From NCBI GenBank assembly GCA_945877965.1, contig CAMCTH010000070.1, positions 1 through 12,534 of the forward strand: DNA of 12,534 nucleotides, read 5' to 3'. Both the position numbers and the translations under genes were made by a program. This DNA comes from Planctomicrobium piriforme (GTDB lineage: Bacteria; Planctomycetota; Planctomycetia; Pirellulales; PNKZ01). This document shows positions 1-6,486 of the stretch, piece after piece; positions within the stretch are counted from its first letter, which is position 1, and the number at the start of each line of letters is the position of its first letter. A model generated the notes under the pieces. That model did not search any database, was not told the origin of the DNA, and saw only the letters and a program-made list of their open reading frames with translations.

Positions 1-18
1 CCAGAGTTCGCGTTCCAT
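1..18 (-). CDS. 5' end of an unidentified gene leaving the window
   Basis: The minus strand reads ATG followed by five codons (M-E-R-E-L-W) that run off the left edge. The start is supported by AGGAG at 26-30, seven bases upstream of the ATG, which is ideal Shine-Dalgarno spacing. Codons 2-6 are the inverse complement of a segment at 64-75 in the gene's own leader, so the mRNA start can fold back on the leader. Six residues cannot identify a product. A transposase is possible because fold-back leaders are known in insertion sequences such as IS10, but that is only a guess. The call that a gene starts here rests on start codon, ribosome binding site and spacing. Confidence 0.5.
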
Positions 19-75
19 GGCTGAGCTCCTAAAAAACGGGTTCCACACACACCCGTTCAGCCTGAACGCGAACTC
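4..75. repeat. 12-bp inverted repeat enclosing a terminator hairpin and a start codon
   Basis: GAGTTCGCGTTC at 4-15 is the exact reverse complement of GAACGCGAACTC at 64-75. The arms enclose the 31-57 hairpin, the Shine-Dalgarno AGGAG and the ATG at 18. In a minus-strand transcript the upstream arm could pair with codons 2-6 of the gene at 1-18 and hide its start. The structure is seen directly in the sequence; the regulatory role is inferred. Confidence 0.7.
31..57 (-). terminator. Intrinsic terminator or leader attenuator
   Basis: On the minus strand AACGGGT (57-51) and ACCCGTT (41-35) form a perfect 7-bp stem around a 9-base loop, followed at once by six T residues (36-31, the first two shared with the stem). 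This is the classical shape of a rho-independent terminator. It lies about 110 bases past the stop of the transglutaminase-like gene and ends directly before the AGGAG of the next minus-strand gene. It may therefore end the first transcript or act as an attenuator in the leader of the second. Confidence 0.7.
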
Positions 76-168
76 CTTCTTTTGCCAGTGCCCCAAGTCT
101 TTTCAACGAATGCTAGCTGGTGAATAACGTTGCTCAAGGGGAGAAGGGAGACAGAAAGGCGAAGTCGG

Positions 169-1308
169 TTACGGCGTGGCGCGGAGAAACGGATCGGCTT
201 CGGCGCGGCTCGCGACGCGTTGGGCTTCGGCGGCCTCGCCGCGTCGCAGGAGTTCAGCGTGCCAGCGCACATAGCACGAGCGGAGGGCGGCCCGTTGTTC
301 GGCCGGCGAGGCGCTGTTGTTCAAGGCCACGTCGTTCGCAGCCGCGTGGGCTAGCGTCTGTTGATAGACGGCGATCCGATTTTCGTGGAACAACTCATAG
401 TCCGGCGCGACGGCGAGTCCTTGTTCCAACAATCGCAGGGCCGCCTCGGCCTCGCCGTTGCGGAATTCCGCTAGCGACCAGTTGTTCAGCGTCGCCAACA
501 AATTCGCGCGGGCCGTCTCGTTCCGGGCATCCAATTGCAGCGCGGCCCGATTGGCGGCGAGCGCCTCGGCATAGCGACCCGCTTCCAAGTGATCGAGCCC
601 GCGGTTGTAGAACACGATCGCCGCGAGGCCGACGTCGCTCAATCGTCGACCGGCGGCCGGAGCGCGATCGGCGTCGGTCGCCGCTCGTTCGCCAAGCGTC
701 TGTTGCAACATTGTGCGACGTTGATCATCGTTGCCGAGGACCGCGAACCAAGCGGGGCAGGTCGTTTGCACGACCGTCGCACCCGCCGCGGTTTCAACGA
801 CCGCATAGGCATGCCCCGGCACTTCGACGCCATGCACGCGGAGGCCGAACTTCTCGGCCGCCAGGCGGAACAGGATCACCGAGCTAATGCAGTTGAAGCG
901 ACCTTGGTCGAGTGCGCCTTCAACGGTCGTCGCGGCATCGCGAAAGCCGCCGGTCAGCAATCGTGCATGCAGGAATTCATGGACTGCCCGGGCTTGGTCC
1001 AACTCCGTGCCGACGACGCGCCCCGAGAGCCGCAACTCGTCGACGATACCGTTGAATTGTTGACGATAGGCCGCACGACGTTGCGCGTCGGTCGTCCCGC
1101 CGGCCACCAGCGCCGCTTCGAGCAGATCAATACCGTCGAATCGACCGTCGCGATCCGCATCGGCGAGCAGTCGCAAATCAACGCCGTCATTCGCTTGCGG
1201 CTTCGTCGCAGAGGCTTGGCCAAAATCGAACCGGGCATCGAACGACTGAGCCGAGGCCGAGGCGGCGATGAACGACAGACTGATCGCGAAACAGAAATTG
1301 CGGAGCAC
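169..1308 (-). CDS. Secreted transglutaminase-like protein with TPR repeats
   Basis: The GTG at 1308 was chosen because it gives a clean signal peptide (M-L-R-N-F-C-F-A-I-S-L...; cleavage likely after A-S-A-S-A at about residue 20). Frame extension to an ATG at 1407 only adds an Arg-rich stretch. The protein has 379 residues. Residues 50-61 hold an EF-hand-like acidic loop (D-x-D-x-D-G). The centre resembles a SirB1/transglutaminase-like cysteine fold, with Cys140 in R-F-N-C-I-S-S and His166 in V-P-G-H-A-Y as the likely Cys-His pair; the third catalytic residue is not certain. Residues about 230-302 form TPR helices (Y-N-R-G-L-D-H-L-E-A-G-R-Y-A-E-A-L). Such fusions are common in planctomycetes, usually without known substrate. 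No Shine-Dalgarno precedes the GTG. It is divergent from the gene at 1596 and is probably ended by the hairpin at 31-57. Confidence 0.8.
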   Translation of the reverse strand: MLRNFCFAISLSFIAASASAQSFDARFDFGQASATKPQANDGVDLRLLADADRDGRFDGIDLLEAALVAGGTTDAQRRAAYRQQFNGIVDELRLSGRVVGTELDQARAVHEFLHARLLTGGFRDAATTVEGALDQGRFNCISSVILFRLAAEKFGLRVHGVEVPGHAYAVVETAAGATVVQTTCPAWFAVLGNDDQRRTMLQQTLGERAATDADRAPAAGRRLSDVGLAAIVFYNRGLDHLEAGRYAEALAANRAALQLDARNETARANLLATLNNWSLAEFRNGEAEAALRLLEQGLAVAPDYELFHENRIAVYQQTLAHAAANDVALNNSASPAEQRAALRSCYVRWHAELLRRGEAAEAQRVASRAEADPFLRATP

Positions 1309-1583
1309 GGTGGTTCTCAGGGGGCGAATCGGTCTCAGGGAGCAAATCTGGGGGAGGTGACGATCGTAGCGGCGACGCAAACTCGACCGGCGTCGCGGGC
1401 CGCACAAATATGCGCTACGGATACGAAACGTGAGCTAGGCGAAGGCCTTCTTTTCGCAATCGCGCGAAGATTCACAAGCCCGGCAACCGCTACGCGCCGC
1501 ACACTTTGCCAAAATCGCCGCTGCCGAGGCCCGGCGACGTTGTTAGACTCAAAGACGTCGGGGCGATGAATCGGTCTCACTTC

Positions 1584-1590
1584 GAGGAGG
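1584..1590 (+). promoter_or_regulatory. Strong Shine-Dalgarno fixing the start at 1596
   Basis: GAGGAGG ends five bases before the ATG at 1596. It selects this start over in-frame upstream ATGs at 1506 and 1566, which would bury the signal peptide. Confidence 0.75.
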
Positions 1591-1595
1591 CGGCC

Positions 1596-2066
1596 ATGTT
1601 GCGAACGACGATGCTTTGCGGTTTGCTTGGCGGGGCGATGATCGCGGCGACGAGTGCGCTGCCGACGACCCAAGCGGCGGACGAGAAGCCGGCCGATGAG
1701 TTAGCCGGCGTCTGGCGCTTGATTTCGTCGAACGGCCAGAAGCATCCGGAGGCCGACAGCCCGGATAAGTCGACGCTGCTCACCTATGACGGCGAAGCGA
1801 AGACCTGGCGGTTGCAACCGCGGAGCGACGCCGAGGGGCAGGAGTTTTTCGGCAGCTACTTCGCCGACGCGACGCAGACGCCGAAGCTGCTCGATGCGAC
1901 GATCAAAGGGGACGGCGGCAACACCGACGTCTATGCGATCTACAAGATCGAAGACGGTGTGCTGACGCTCCACTTCCGCAGCGACGGCCAACGCCCCGGC
2001 GATTTTGATAGCCCGCCGGACCAAAGCTCGCTGCTTGTGTTGAAGCGGCACGACCCGGCGAAGTAA
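1596..2066 (+). CDS. TIGR03067-type secreted protein
   Basis: A 156-residue protein starting M-L-R-T-T-M-L-C-G-L-L with a typical Sec signal peptide; cleavage is likely near T-T-Q-A/A at residue 27. The mature part opens with D-E-L-A-G-V-W-R-L-I-S-S-N-G, the G-x-W-x-(4-5)-G pattern at the front of the TIGR03067 family. That family is expanded in planctomycetes and relatives and is thought to have a small lipocalin-like beta-barrel. Later strands (L-T-Y-D-G-E-A-K-T-W, A-I-Y-K-I-E-D-G-V-L-T-L, L-L-V-L-K-R) fit the same fold. No member has a well-established reaction, so none is assigned. The gene is preceded by GAGGAGG and converges on the PLC-like gene with only three bases between the stop codons. 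Confidence 0.85.
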   Translation: MLRTTMLCGLLGGAMIAATSALPTTQAADEKPADELAGVWRLISSNGQKHPEADSPDKSTLLTYDGEAKTWRLQPRSDAEGQEFFGSYFADATQTPKLLDATIKGDGGNTDVYAIYKIEDGVLTLHFRSDGQRPGDFDSPPDQSSLLVLKRHDPAK

Positions 2067-2069
2067 TCG

Positions 2070-3950
2070 TTACGCCGTTTGCAACGGTCGCGCCTGGCGC
2101 GACCAGCGGATCCAGTCGTTCACTTCGTCCAAGTCGGGCGGAGTCCCGCCGCGCAAGACCTTTTCGCCGTCCGCCGTCGACAAGAAGCGTTCGACGTCAT
2201 CCAGCAATTCTTGCGGCGATTGCCGAGCCAGCAACTCGGCATCGTCGACGCCGCAGCCGATGATCATCTGCGCGTCGTGCCCACGGAGATTCGGCACGCG
2301 GCACATCAGCACCGCTTGGCGTTGCCAGCGCTCGATCACGTCGGGCTTGATGAACGACGAGTTGAGTTGCTTGGCGGTCTGCGTCGGACTGCAATCGAGC
2401 AAGTCGCCGACTGTGCGGATGCCGATCGCTTCGAGCCGCTTGGCGGTCTTCGACCCGATCGACGGCGCATCTTCGACCGGCGCATCGACGTCGAGATGAA
2501 ATTTGGCATCAGCACCGGCCCGGCGCGACTCGGCCGACTGCGGCGGCGCGGCCTCCGGCGGATCGGTCCGTCGTAGCAACGGCGACGAGGCCGCTTGAGG
2601 CTTCGCGCTCGACCCGGTTGCAGCCGGGGGCGTGTGCGGCACGTCCATATCGGTCCGGCGTCGCGGTCGCGGCGGCGAATCGATGGCCGTCTTCATCACC
2701 GGCTTCGCTTCCGTCACTAGTTCCGGCGTCTCGGTCGGCTTCGGTTTGCGCTTCGGCAGCGAAATTTTTGGCAGCGAAAGCTTCGGCATCTTCGGCATGC
2801 TGAGCTTCGAGAGATTCAAGCTCGGCATGCTCAGTTTGGGCAGGCTCATCTTCGGCAGCGAAATTTTGGGGACCGACATCTTCGGCATCCGCAGCCGCGG
2901 CGTTTGGACCGTCGGCATCGTCGGCAGCGACGCCCCGCCGAGGATTCGCGCCTTATTGGACCGCACGCGCGGCGCGGCCCCGGTGCCGTGCTTCGCGCCG
3001 GTCGGCGGCGTCTTCTGCGTATCCAGTGTTCGCAGCGGCGTGTGCAGCACTTGCTCGGCATGCACCTTGCGGACCGCCTTTTCATCTTCAGGCAACGTCG
3101 CAACCGCTTTGCCGGTCGCTTGCACTTCGTCGAAGATCGCCTGCACGATCGTTCGGTCCTTGGCGTCGCTCAGCTTCTTCGTCACCCAATAGGCCGGGAT
3201 CGAGAGCGTGGCGATGAACCCTTTGACCGTCGGGTTGACGATCGGCGGTTCGACGGCCGACTCGGCGAAAAGACGATCGAGCACCACAGCGAATCCGGCC
3301 GCGGCCCGACCGATTTGCCGCGCCATGCAATCCTTCAACTCTTGGTCGAGCCCCAGTGGCGGGTTCTTCACTCCGAGCGCGAGGTTGTAATGTTCGAGCA
3401 GCGTGTCGTAATACGCGTTGCCATCGTCGGCCCCTTGGCGAATTAGGTCGCTCAGCCACGTCGGCGAGTCGTTCGTCTCGACGAGGGGATAGCCCCCCTG
3501 ATCTTGCTCGATGATGTTTTGCAGTTCGACGTACGACTGCGCGATGCTCCACTCGGCCGCCCGATGGATCTTCCCTTCTGCCTCGGTCTGGCCCGAGTGA
3601 AACGGCATGAACGGATCGCTGAAGTAATGACTCAGCACGCCGGCCGAGTACGCGACGTCGCGCCAATCTTCGTTCTTGAGCGCTTGCAGGGTGAGCTTGT
3701 ACCAGAGTTGCGCCGTCTTCAGCGCGCCCCCCCAGTAGTTGTCGCGCACATGCAGCACATGGTTGACGAAGTCCTTGAACTGCTCGTCGGGCGCCTTCGA
3801 CCCTTTGAGATAGGCATCGTGATGCTGCAGGATAATGTTGCGCCAGGTCTCGGCCCGCGGATCGCGCAAATGGCGCAAGGCGTCGAGCGCCAAGCGATGA
3901 TGCGTGTTCTTGCAGGCGGCGGCGAACAGAACTCGATACAGCAGCGACAC
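2070..3950 (-). CDS. Zinc phospholipase C-like domain fused to a DUF4332-like domain
   Basis: The 626-residue protein starts at a GTG (3950) behind AAGGAGG, six bases away; an upstream ATG at 4148 would translate an intergenic repeat. Residues about 10-230 resemble the zinc-dependent PLC/S1-P1 fold. Candidate ligands are His17/18, Asp55, His64 or His67, His108 and Asp112 (S-H-Y-F-S-D), His118, His129 and Glu133 (H-R-A-A-E). The H-x3-D-x5-H and H-x3-E patterns match those of Bacillus cereus PLC. Residues 355-404 are a Lys/Met/Ser/Pro repeat with a five-residue unit (P-K-[MIL]-S-[LVM]). Residues about 497-626 look like DUF4332, with helix-hairpin-helix-like turns (S-I-G-S-K-T-A-K-R-L-E-A-I-G-I). 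There is no signal peptide, so a cytoplasmic location is inferred. The substrate is unknown, and phospholipase activity should not be assumed. Confidence 0.8.
   Translation of the reverse strand: MSLLYRVLFAAACKNTHHRLALDALRHLRDPRAETWRNIILQHHDAYLKGSKAPDEQFKDFVNHVLHVRDNYWGGALKTAQLWYKLTLQALKNEDWRDVAYSAGVLSHYFSDPFMPFHSGQTEAEGKIHRAAEWSIAQSYVELQNIIEQDQGGYPLVETNDSPTWLSDLIRQGADDGNAYYDTLLEHYNLALGVKNPPLGLDQELKDCMARQIGRAAAGFAVVLDRLFAESAVEPPIVNPTVKGFIATLSIPAYWVTKKLSDAKDRTIVQAIFDEVQATGKAVATLPEDEKAVRKVHAEQVLHTPLRTLDTQKTPPTGAKHGTGAAPRVRSNKARILGGASLPTMPTVQTPRLRMPKMSVPKISLPKMSLPKLSMPSLNLSKLSMPKMPKLSLPKISLPKRKPKPTETPELVTEAKPVMKTAIDSPPRPRRRTDMDVPHTPPAATGSSAKPQAASSPLLRRTDPPEAAPPQSAESRRAGADAKFHLDVDAPVEDAPSIGSKTAKRLEAIGIRTVGDLLDCSPTQTAKQLNSSFIKPDVIERWQRQAVLMCRVPNLRGHDAQMIIGCGVDDAELLARQSPQELLDDVERFLSTADGEKVLRGGTPPDLDEVNDWIRWSRQARPLQTA
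2751..2895 (-). repeat. 15-bp coding repeat in the PLC-like gene
   Basis: About ten degenerate copies of a 15-base unit close to CTTCGGCAGCGAAAT (plus strand) encode the P-K-x-S-x pentapeptide array at residues 355-404. Some copies are offset, showing slippage or divergence. The reading frame is kept throughout. Confidence 0.75.
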
Positions 3951-3956
3951 GCGGCG

Positions 3957-3963
3957 CCTCCTT
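3957..3963 (-). promoter_or_regulatory. Strong Shine-Dalgarno fixing the GTG start at 3950
   Basis: AAGGAGG on the minus strand lies six bases before GTG at 3950. It is the best Shine-Dalgarno in the window and shows that the 198 bases upstream in the same open frame are not translated. Confidence 0.75.
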
Positions 3964-4079
3964 GCGCTCGATGAGTCGAAACGAACGGACCACGGGCTCC
4001 GCGACGGCGCGCGCGAGCCCGAGATCGGCGCGGAGTGTATCACAGCGGCCGAGCCGGTCGGAAGGCGGGTTTTACGGGG

Positions 4080-4174
4080 AAGGTGCGAGGTCCGAGGTGT
4101 GAGGTTCGAGGCGGAAAGCAGGCAGCCGCAGCCGCTCGTTCCCCTCAAACCTCGTCCCTAACGCCTCATACCTC
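4080..4174. repeat. Heptad hairpin element A (GAGGTNC type)
   Basis: Five consecutive 7-base units of the form GAGGNNN, first unit AAGGTGC, fill 4080-4114. A 25-base spacer follows (4115-4139), then five inverted units (NNNCCTC) at 4140-4174. Total length is 95 bp. The innermost pairs match best: GAGGTTC faces GAGGTTT. Units vary at the last three bases while the 7-base phase is exact. It lies between divergent genes, unlike the other elements. Confidence 0.8.
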
Positions 4175-4317
4175 TGCCACGCCTGCCGGTTGTAGCGACT
4201 GTGGCGCGCTTTCCATGCTTGCGGGGCCGGCGGCGGCGGCGGCGCGAATTACTCTGGAACTCATCAACGCCGCACATCCGACCTTCGTTCGCACTCACTC
4301 ATCTCGGAGCTTGCATC

Positions 4318-4617
4318 ATGAATCGTCGCTTCTTCACCGTCGCTCTGCTCGGACTCGCGCTGGCTACGTCGTCGGGTTGCAGCAAGATGTCGTTCCTGCC
4401 GCAGCCGCGCCAAGCCAAGATCGATCCTTACACGGCCGTCAAGAACGGCATGTCGGAACAGCAGGTGATCCAACTGCTCGGCGAACCGACTCGTCGCAGC
4501 GGCGTGAACCTCGAAGGGACGGACACGCGTGCTTACAATATGACGTACATCAAATCGAATAATTTGCTCATCGTGACGCTCGTTAACGGCGCGGTCATCG
4601 GCAAGCAGAAGACTTAG
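4318..4617 (+). CDS. Small lipoprotein with SmpA/OmlA (BamE)-like domain
   Basis: The 99-residue product starts M-N-R-R-F-F-T-V-A-L-L-G-L and has a lipoprotein signal ending S-S-G-C, with Cys21 as the likely lipidated residue. The mature part contains K-N-G-M-S-E-Q-Q-V-I-Q-L-L-G-E-P-T-R, the usual helix of SmpA/OmlA/BamE-like domains. It is followed by strands ending in L-L-I-V-T-L-V-N-G-A-V-I-G-K. BamE helps outer-membrane protein assembly, but many planctomycete proteins share only this fold, so a Bam role is not claimed. GGAG at 4306-4309 supports the start; the frame is open upstream to an ATG at 4201 but that part is Arg-rich and would mask the signal. It converges on the GTPase gene with 18 bases between stops. 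Confidence 0.8.
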   Translation: MNRRFFTVALLGLALATSSGCSKMSFLPQPRQAKIDPYTAVKNGMSEQQVIQLLGEPTRRSGVNLEGTDTRAYNMTYIKSNNLLIVTLVNGAVIGKQKT

Positions 4618-4635
4618 GCCCGATCCATTGCTACG

Positions 4636-6486
4636 TTAGCGGCGTGTCGGCGCACACGCGACGCGTAACTCGGCCAAGGTCGTTTGCACGTCGCGAAACT
4701 CTTCGCTCGCGGAAAGCTGCGCGCCGCGCTCGAGGTCGGCCAGCAACTCGCCGAGCAGTTCCGTTTCGAACAGTTGCGTCAGCGCCGCGGCTCGGCGACG
4801 GACATGTTCGACCTGCAAGCGGCGAAAGAGTTGGGCCGCCGCGTGAGTCAGGCCGGTGCCGGCCGCGCCGACCAGCGCTTCGCCGCCGCCGGTGACGACG
4901 GCCGCCGTCGCGATTTCGCCGGCCGTTTGTCCCGCGACATGCACAATCGCCTGACCTAGCACGTCGCCGGCAGGCAACACGATGCCGGTGAAAGCCAGCG
5001 AGACGGTCACGACGGGGCGCGCGAAAGCCGCCGCCGCATCAAGCGAGCGCAACATCGAAGTCGCACGCGGATTCTGGGTGACGAACTTTTCTAACTCCAC
5101 GTTCAGCAGTTCGCGAAACTCCGCATCGACCGGCGCGAGCGCCGCATACGCCTGTTCGATCCGGGCCAACGTCTCGGCCCGCGCCGCACCGCCGAGCACC
5201 GCCCGGAGTCGCGGTCGCAACAAGTCGTTGCCGACTTCGGCGAGCCGATCGAGTTCATCCAGCAACCGTTCAATGCCTGCGCGGACGACGGTCCGCTCGC
5301 GATCGCGAAACGCGGCGAGCGGATCGGCGTCGACGCTTGAACCGTTCCAGATTCGTTTGACCGGCTTGGTGATCTGCTGACCGACGGCCCAATAGAAACC
5401 GTGAATCGTCCGCGACCACGGACTCCGCCGCTCGTCCCACCAGCGGCGGATTTCGTCGACCAACACGCCGGCCGGCAGCGTGGGCCAGGTTGCATCGACT
5501 CGTCGCGCATCGGTCAAAGCCCGACGTGCCGCGGCGAACCGTTCTCCCACCTCGCGGACTTCGCGCAGATAGTGCTCGGCCCCGTCTTGCGGATCGAGCA
5601 CGCGCCGCAACGCGCCGCCGAGCGTTCGTTGCTTCAATTCATCGTACCGCAACTCGCTCAACTCACGGCGAACGTCGACCGGTTGCTCGACGAACGATCG
5701 GCCATCGACGCCGACGGCATAGAACGAGAGTCCGCGACGTTGAGCCCCGGCCCGATCGTAGGGGACGACGAACGTCTGTAGCGGCTTGATGCCGGTCTCG
5801 CGGCAGAAGACGGCGAGCCACTCGGGCCAGACGTCGCGATCGAGCGCGAGGTCGACCTGATTGAAGACGACGATCACTCCCTTGTCGGCCGCGGCTGCCG
5901 CGCGGAAAAACTGTTTGACCGCGGCGTCGTTGTATTTCTGTTGCGTCAACACGGCCAGCAGCACGTCGGCCGCGCTCCGCACGGCATCGGCCCGGTGCCA
6001 GTTGACCTGCGCGTCGGAATCGACGTCGGGCGTGTCAAGTAGCAGAAGTCGCGGCGGGAGCACTTTGCCGATGCGCCAAAACAGCAAGTCGGCGTCGTCG
6101 GCCGCCAGCGCATCGGCCGCGGCGTGCCATTCGCGCAGCACGAACCCTTCGAACAACGTTTGCAACAGCGCGGGATCGGCCGCCTGCACCGGCACGAGAC
6201 AGACCGGATGCTTGGTGCCGGCGGCGAGCGGCGTGACGGCGCCGGCCTCTTCCTCGGCCAACTGATTGAAGAGCGCCGACTTACCGATGTTCGTCCCGCC
6301 GACGACCGCCGCGACGACCGGAGTCGCCGCCGCACACTGGGGCCGCAGCTTCCGCATCAGCAGTTGAAACCACTCGTCGGCCTCGGGCGACACTACGCCG
6401 ATCGCGACCGCGCGCGGAACCAGACGTTCGATCGCAGCCGAAAGCCGCCGAACGCCGTCGCTCCAAGTCGCCAAGTCGGCCGTCAT
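4636..6486 (-). CDS. Large dynamin-like GTPase with hydrophobic C-terminal segment
   Basis: A 616-residue protein with clear G motifs: P-loop G-G-T-N-I-G-K-S at 63-70 (G1), a candidate G2 Thr at 91, D-T-P-D at 151-154 (G3) and N-Q-V-D at 209-212 (G4). Long helical stretches follow, rich in Arg, Glu and Leu (about 275-480). Next come two hydrophobic or Gly/Ala-rich segments at about 488-516 and 522-545, and then a further helical tail. This order (GTPase, helical stalk, membrane-associating segment, helix) resembles bacterial dynamin-like proteins, which remodel membranes, but the match is by architecture only. The start codon overlaps the stop of the isomerase gene (ATGA, 6483-6486) and has no Shine-Dalgarno, so translation is probably coupled. 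Role and partner are unknown. Confidence 0.8.
   Translation of the reverse strand: MTADLATWSDGVRRLSAAIERLVPRAVAIGVVSPEADEWFQLLMRKLRPQCAAATPVVAAVVGGTNIGKSALFNQLAEEEAGAVTPLAAGTKHPVCLVPVQAADPALLQTLFEGFVLREWHAAADALAADDADLLFWRIGKVLPPRLLLLDTPDVDSDAQVNWHRADAVRSAADVLLAVLTQQKYNDAAVKQFFRAAAAADKGVIVVFNQVDLALDRDVWPEWLAVFCRETGIKPLQTFVVPYDRAGAQRRGLSFYAVGVDGRSFVEQPVDVRRELSELRYDELKQRTLGGALRRVLDPQDGAEHYLREVREVGERFAAARRALTDARRVDATWPTLPAGVLVDEIRRWWDERRSPWSRTIHGFYWAVGQQITKPVKRIWNGSSVDADPLAAFRDRERTVVRAGIERLLDELDRLAEVGNDLLRPRLRAVLGGAARAETLARIEQAYAALAPVDAEFRELLNVELEKFVTQNPRATSMLRSLDAAAAFARPVVTVSLAFTGIVLPAGDVLGQAIVHVAGQTAGEIATAAVVTGGGEALVGAAGTGLTHAAAQLFRRLQVEHVRRRAAALTQLFETELLGELLADLERGAQLSASEEFRDVQTTLAELRVACAPTRR

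Larger units (their letters stand above)
3951..4317. other. Gene-free divergent gap of 367 bases
   Basis: The gap separates the PLC-like gene (minus) from the small lipoprotein gene (plus). It holds the Shine-Dalgarno at 3957-3963, a weak possible minus-strand promoter (TTCCGA at 4063-4058, 18-base gap, TACACT at 4039-4034), heptad element A at 4080-4174, a GGC run near 4229, and GGAG at 4306-4309 eight bases before the plus-strand ATG. No small gene or RNA gene is convincing. Confidence 0.6.

Noticed and set aside
1309..1407. Upstream extension of the transglutaminase-like gene to an ATG at 1407
   Set aside because: It would place 33 mostly basic residues before an otherwise perfect signal peptide.
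120..1569. Long plus-strand frames opposite the transglutaminase-like gene
   Set aside because: Their products are Arg/Pro-rich, lack any domain pattern and conflict with a minus-strand gene that has signal peptide, catalytic motifs and TPRs.
1409..1595. Promoters in the divergent gap between the transglutaminase-like and TIGR03067 genes
   Set aside because: An AT-richer patch (CATATTTG, minus strand) and GTTAGACT (plus strand) are suggestive but no -35 partner is convincing.
3951..4148. Upstream extension of the PLC-like gene to an ATG at 4148
   Set aside because: The extension runs through heptad element A and has no domain character, while GTG at 3950 has AAGGAGG at ideal distance.
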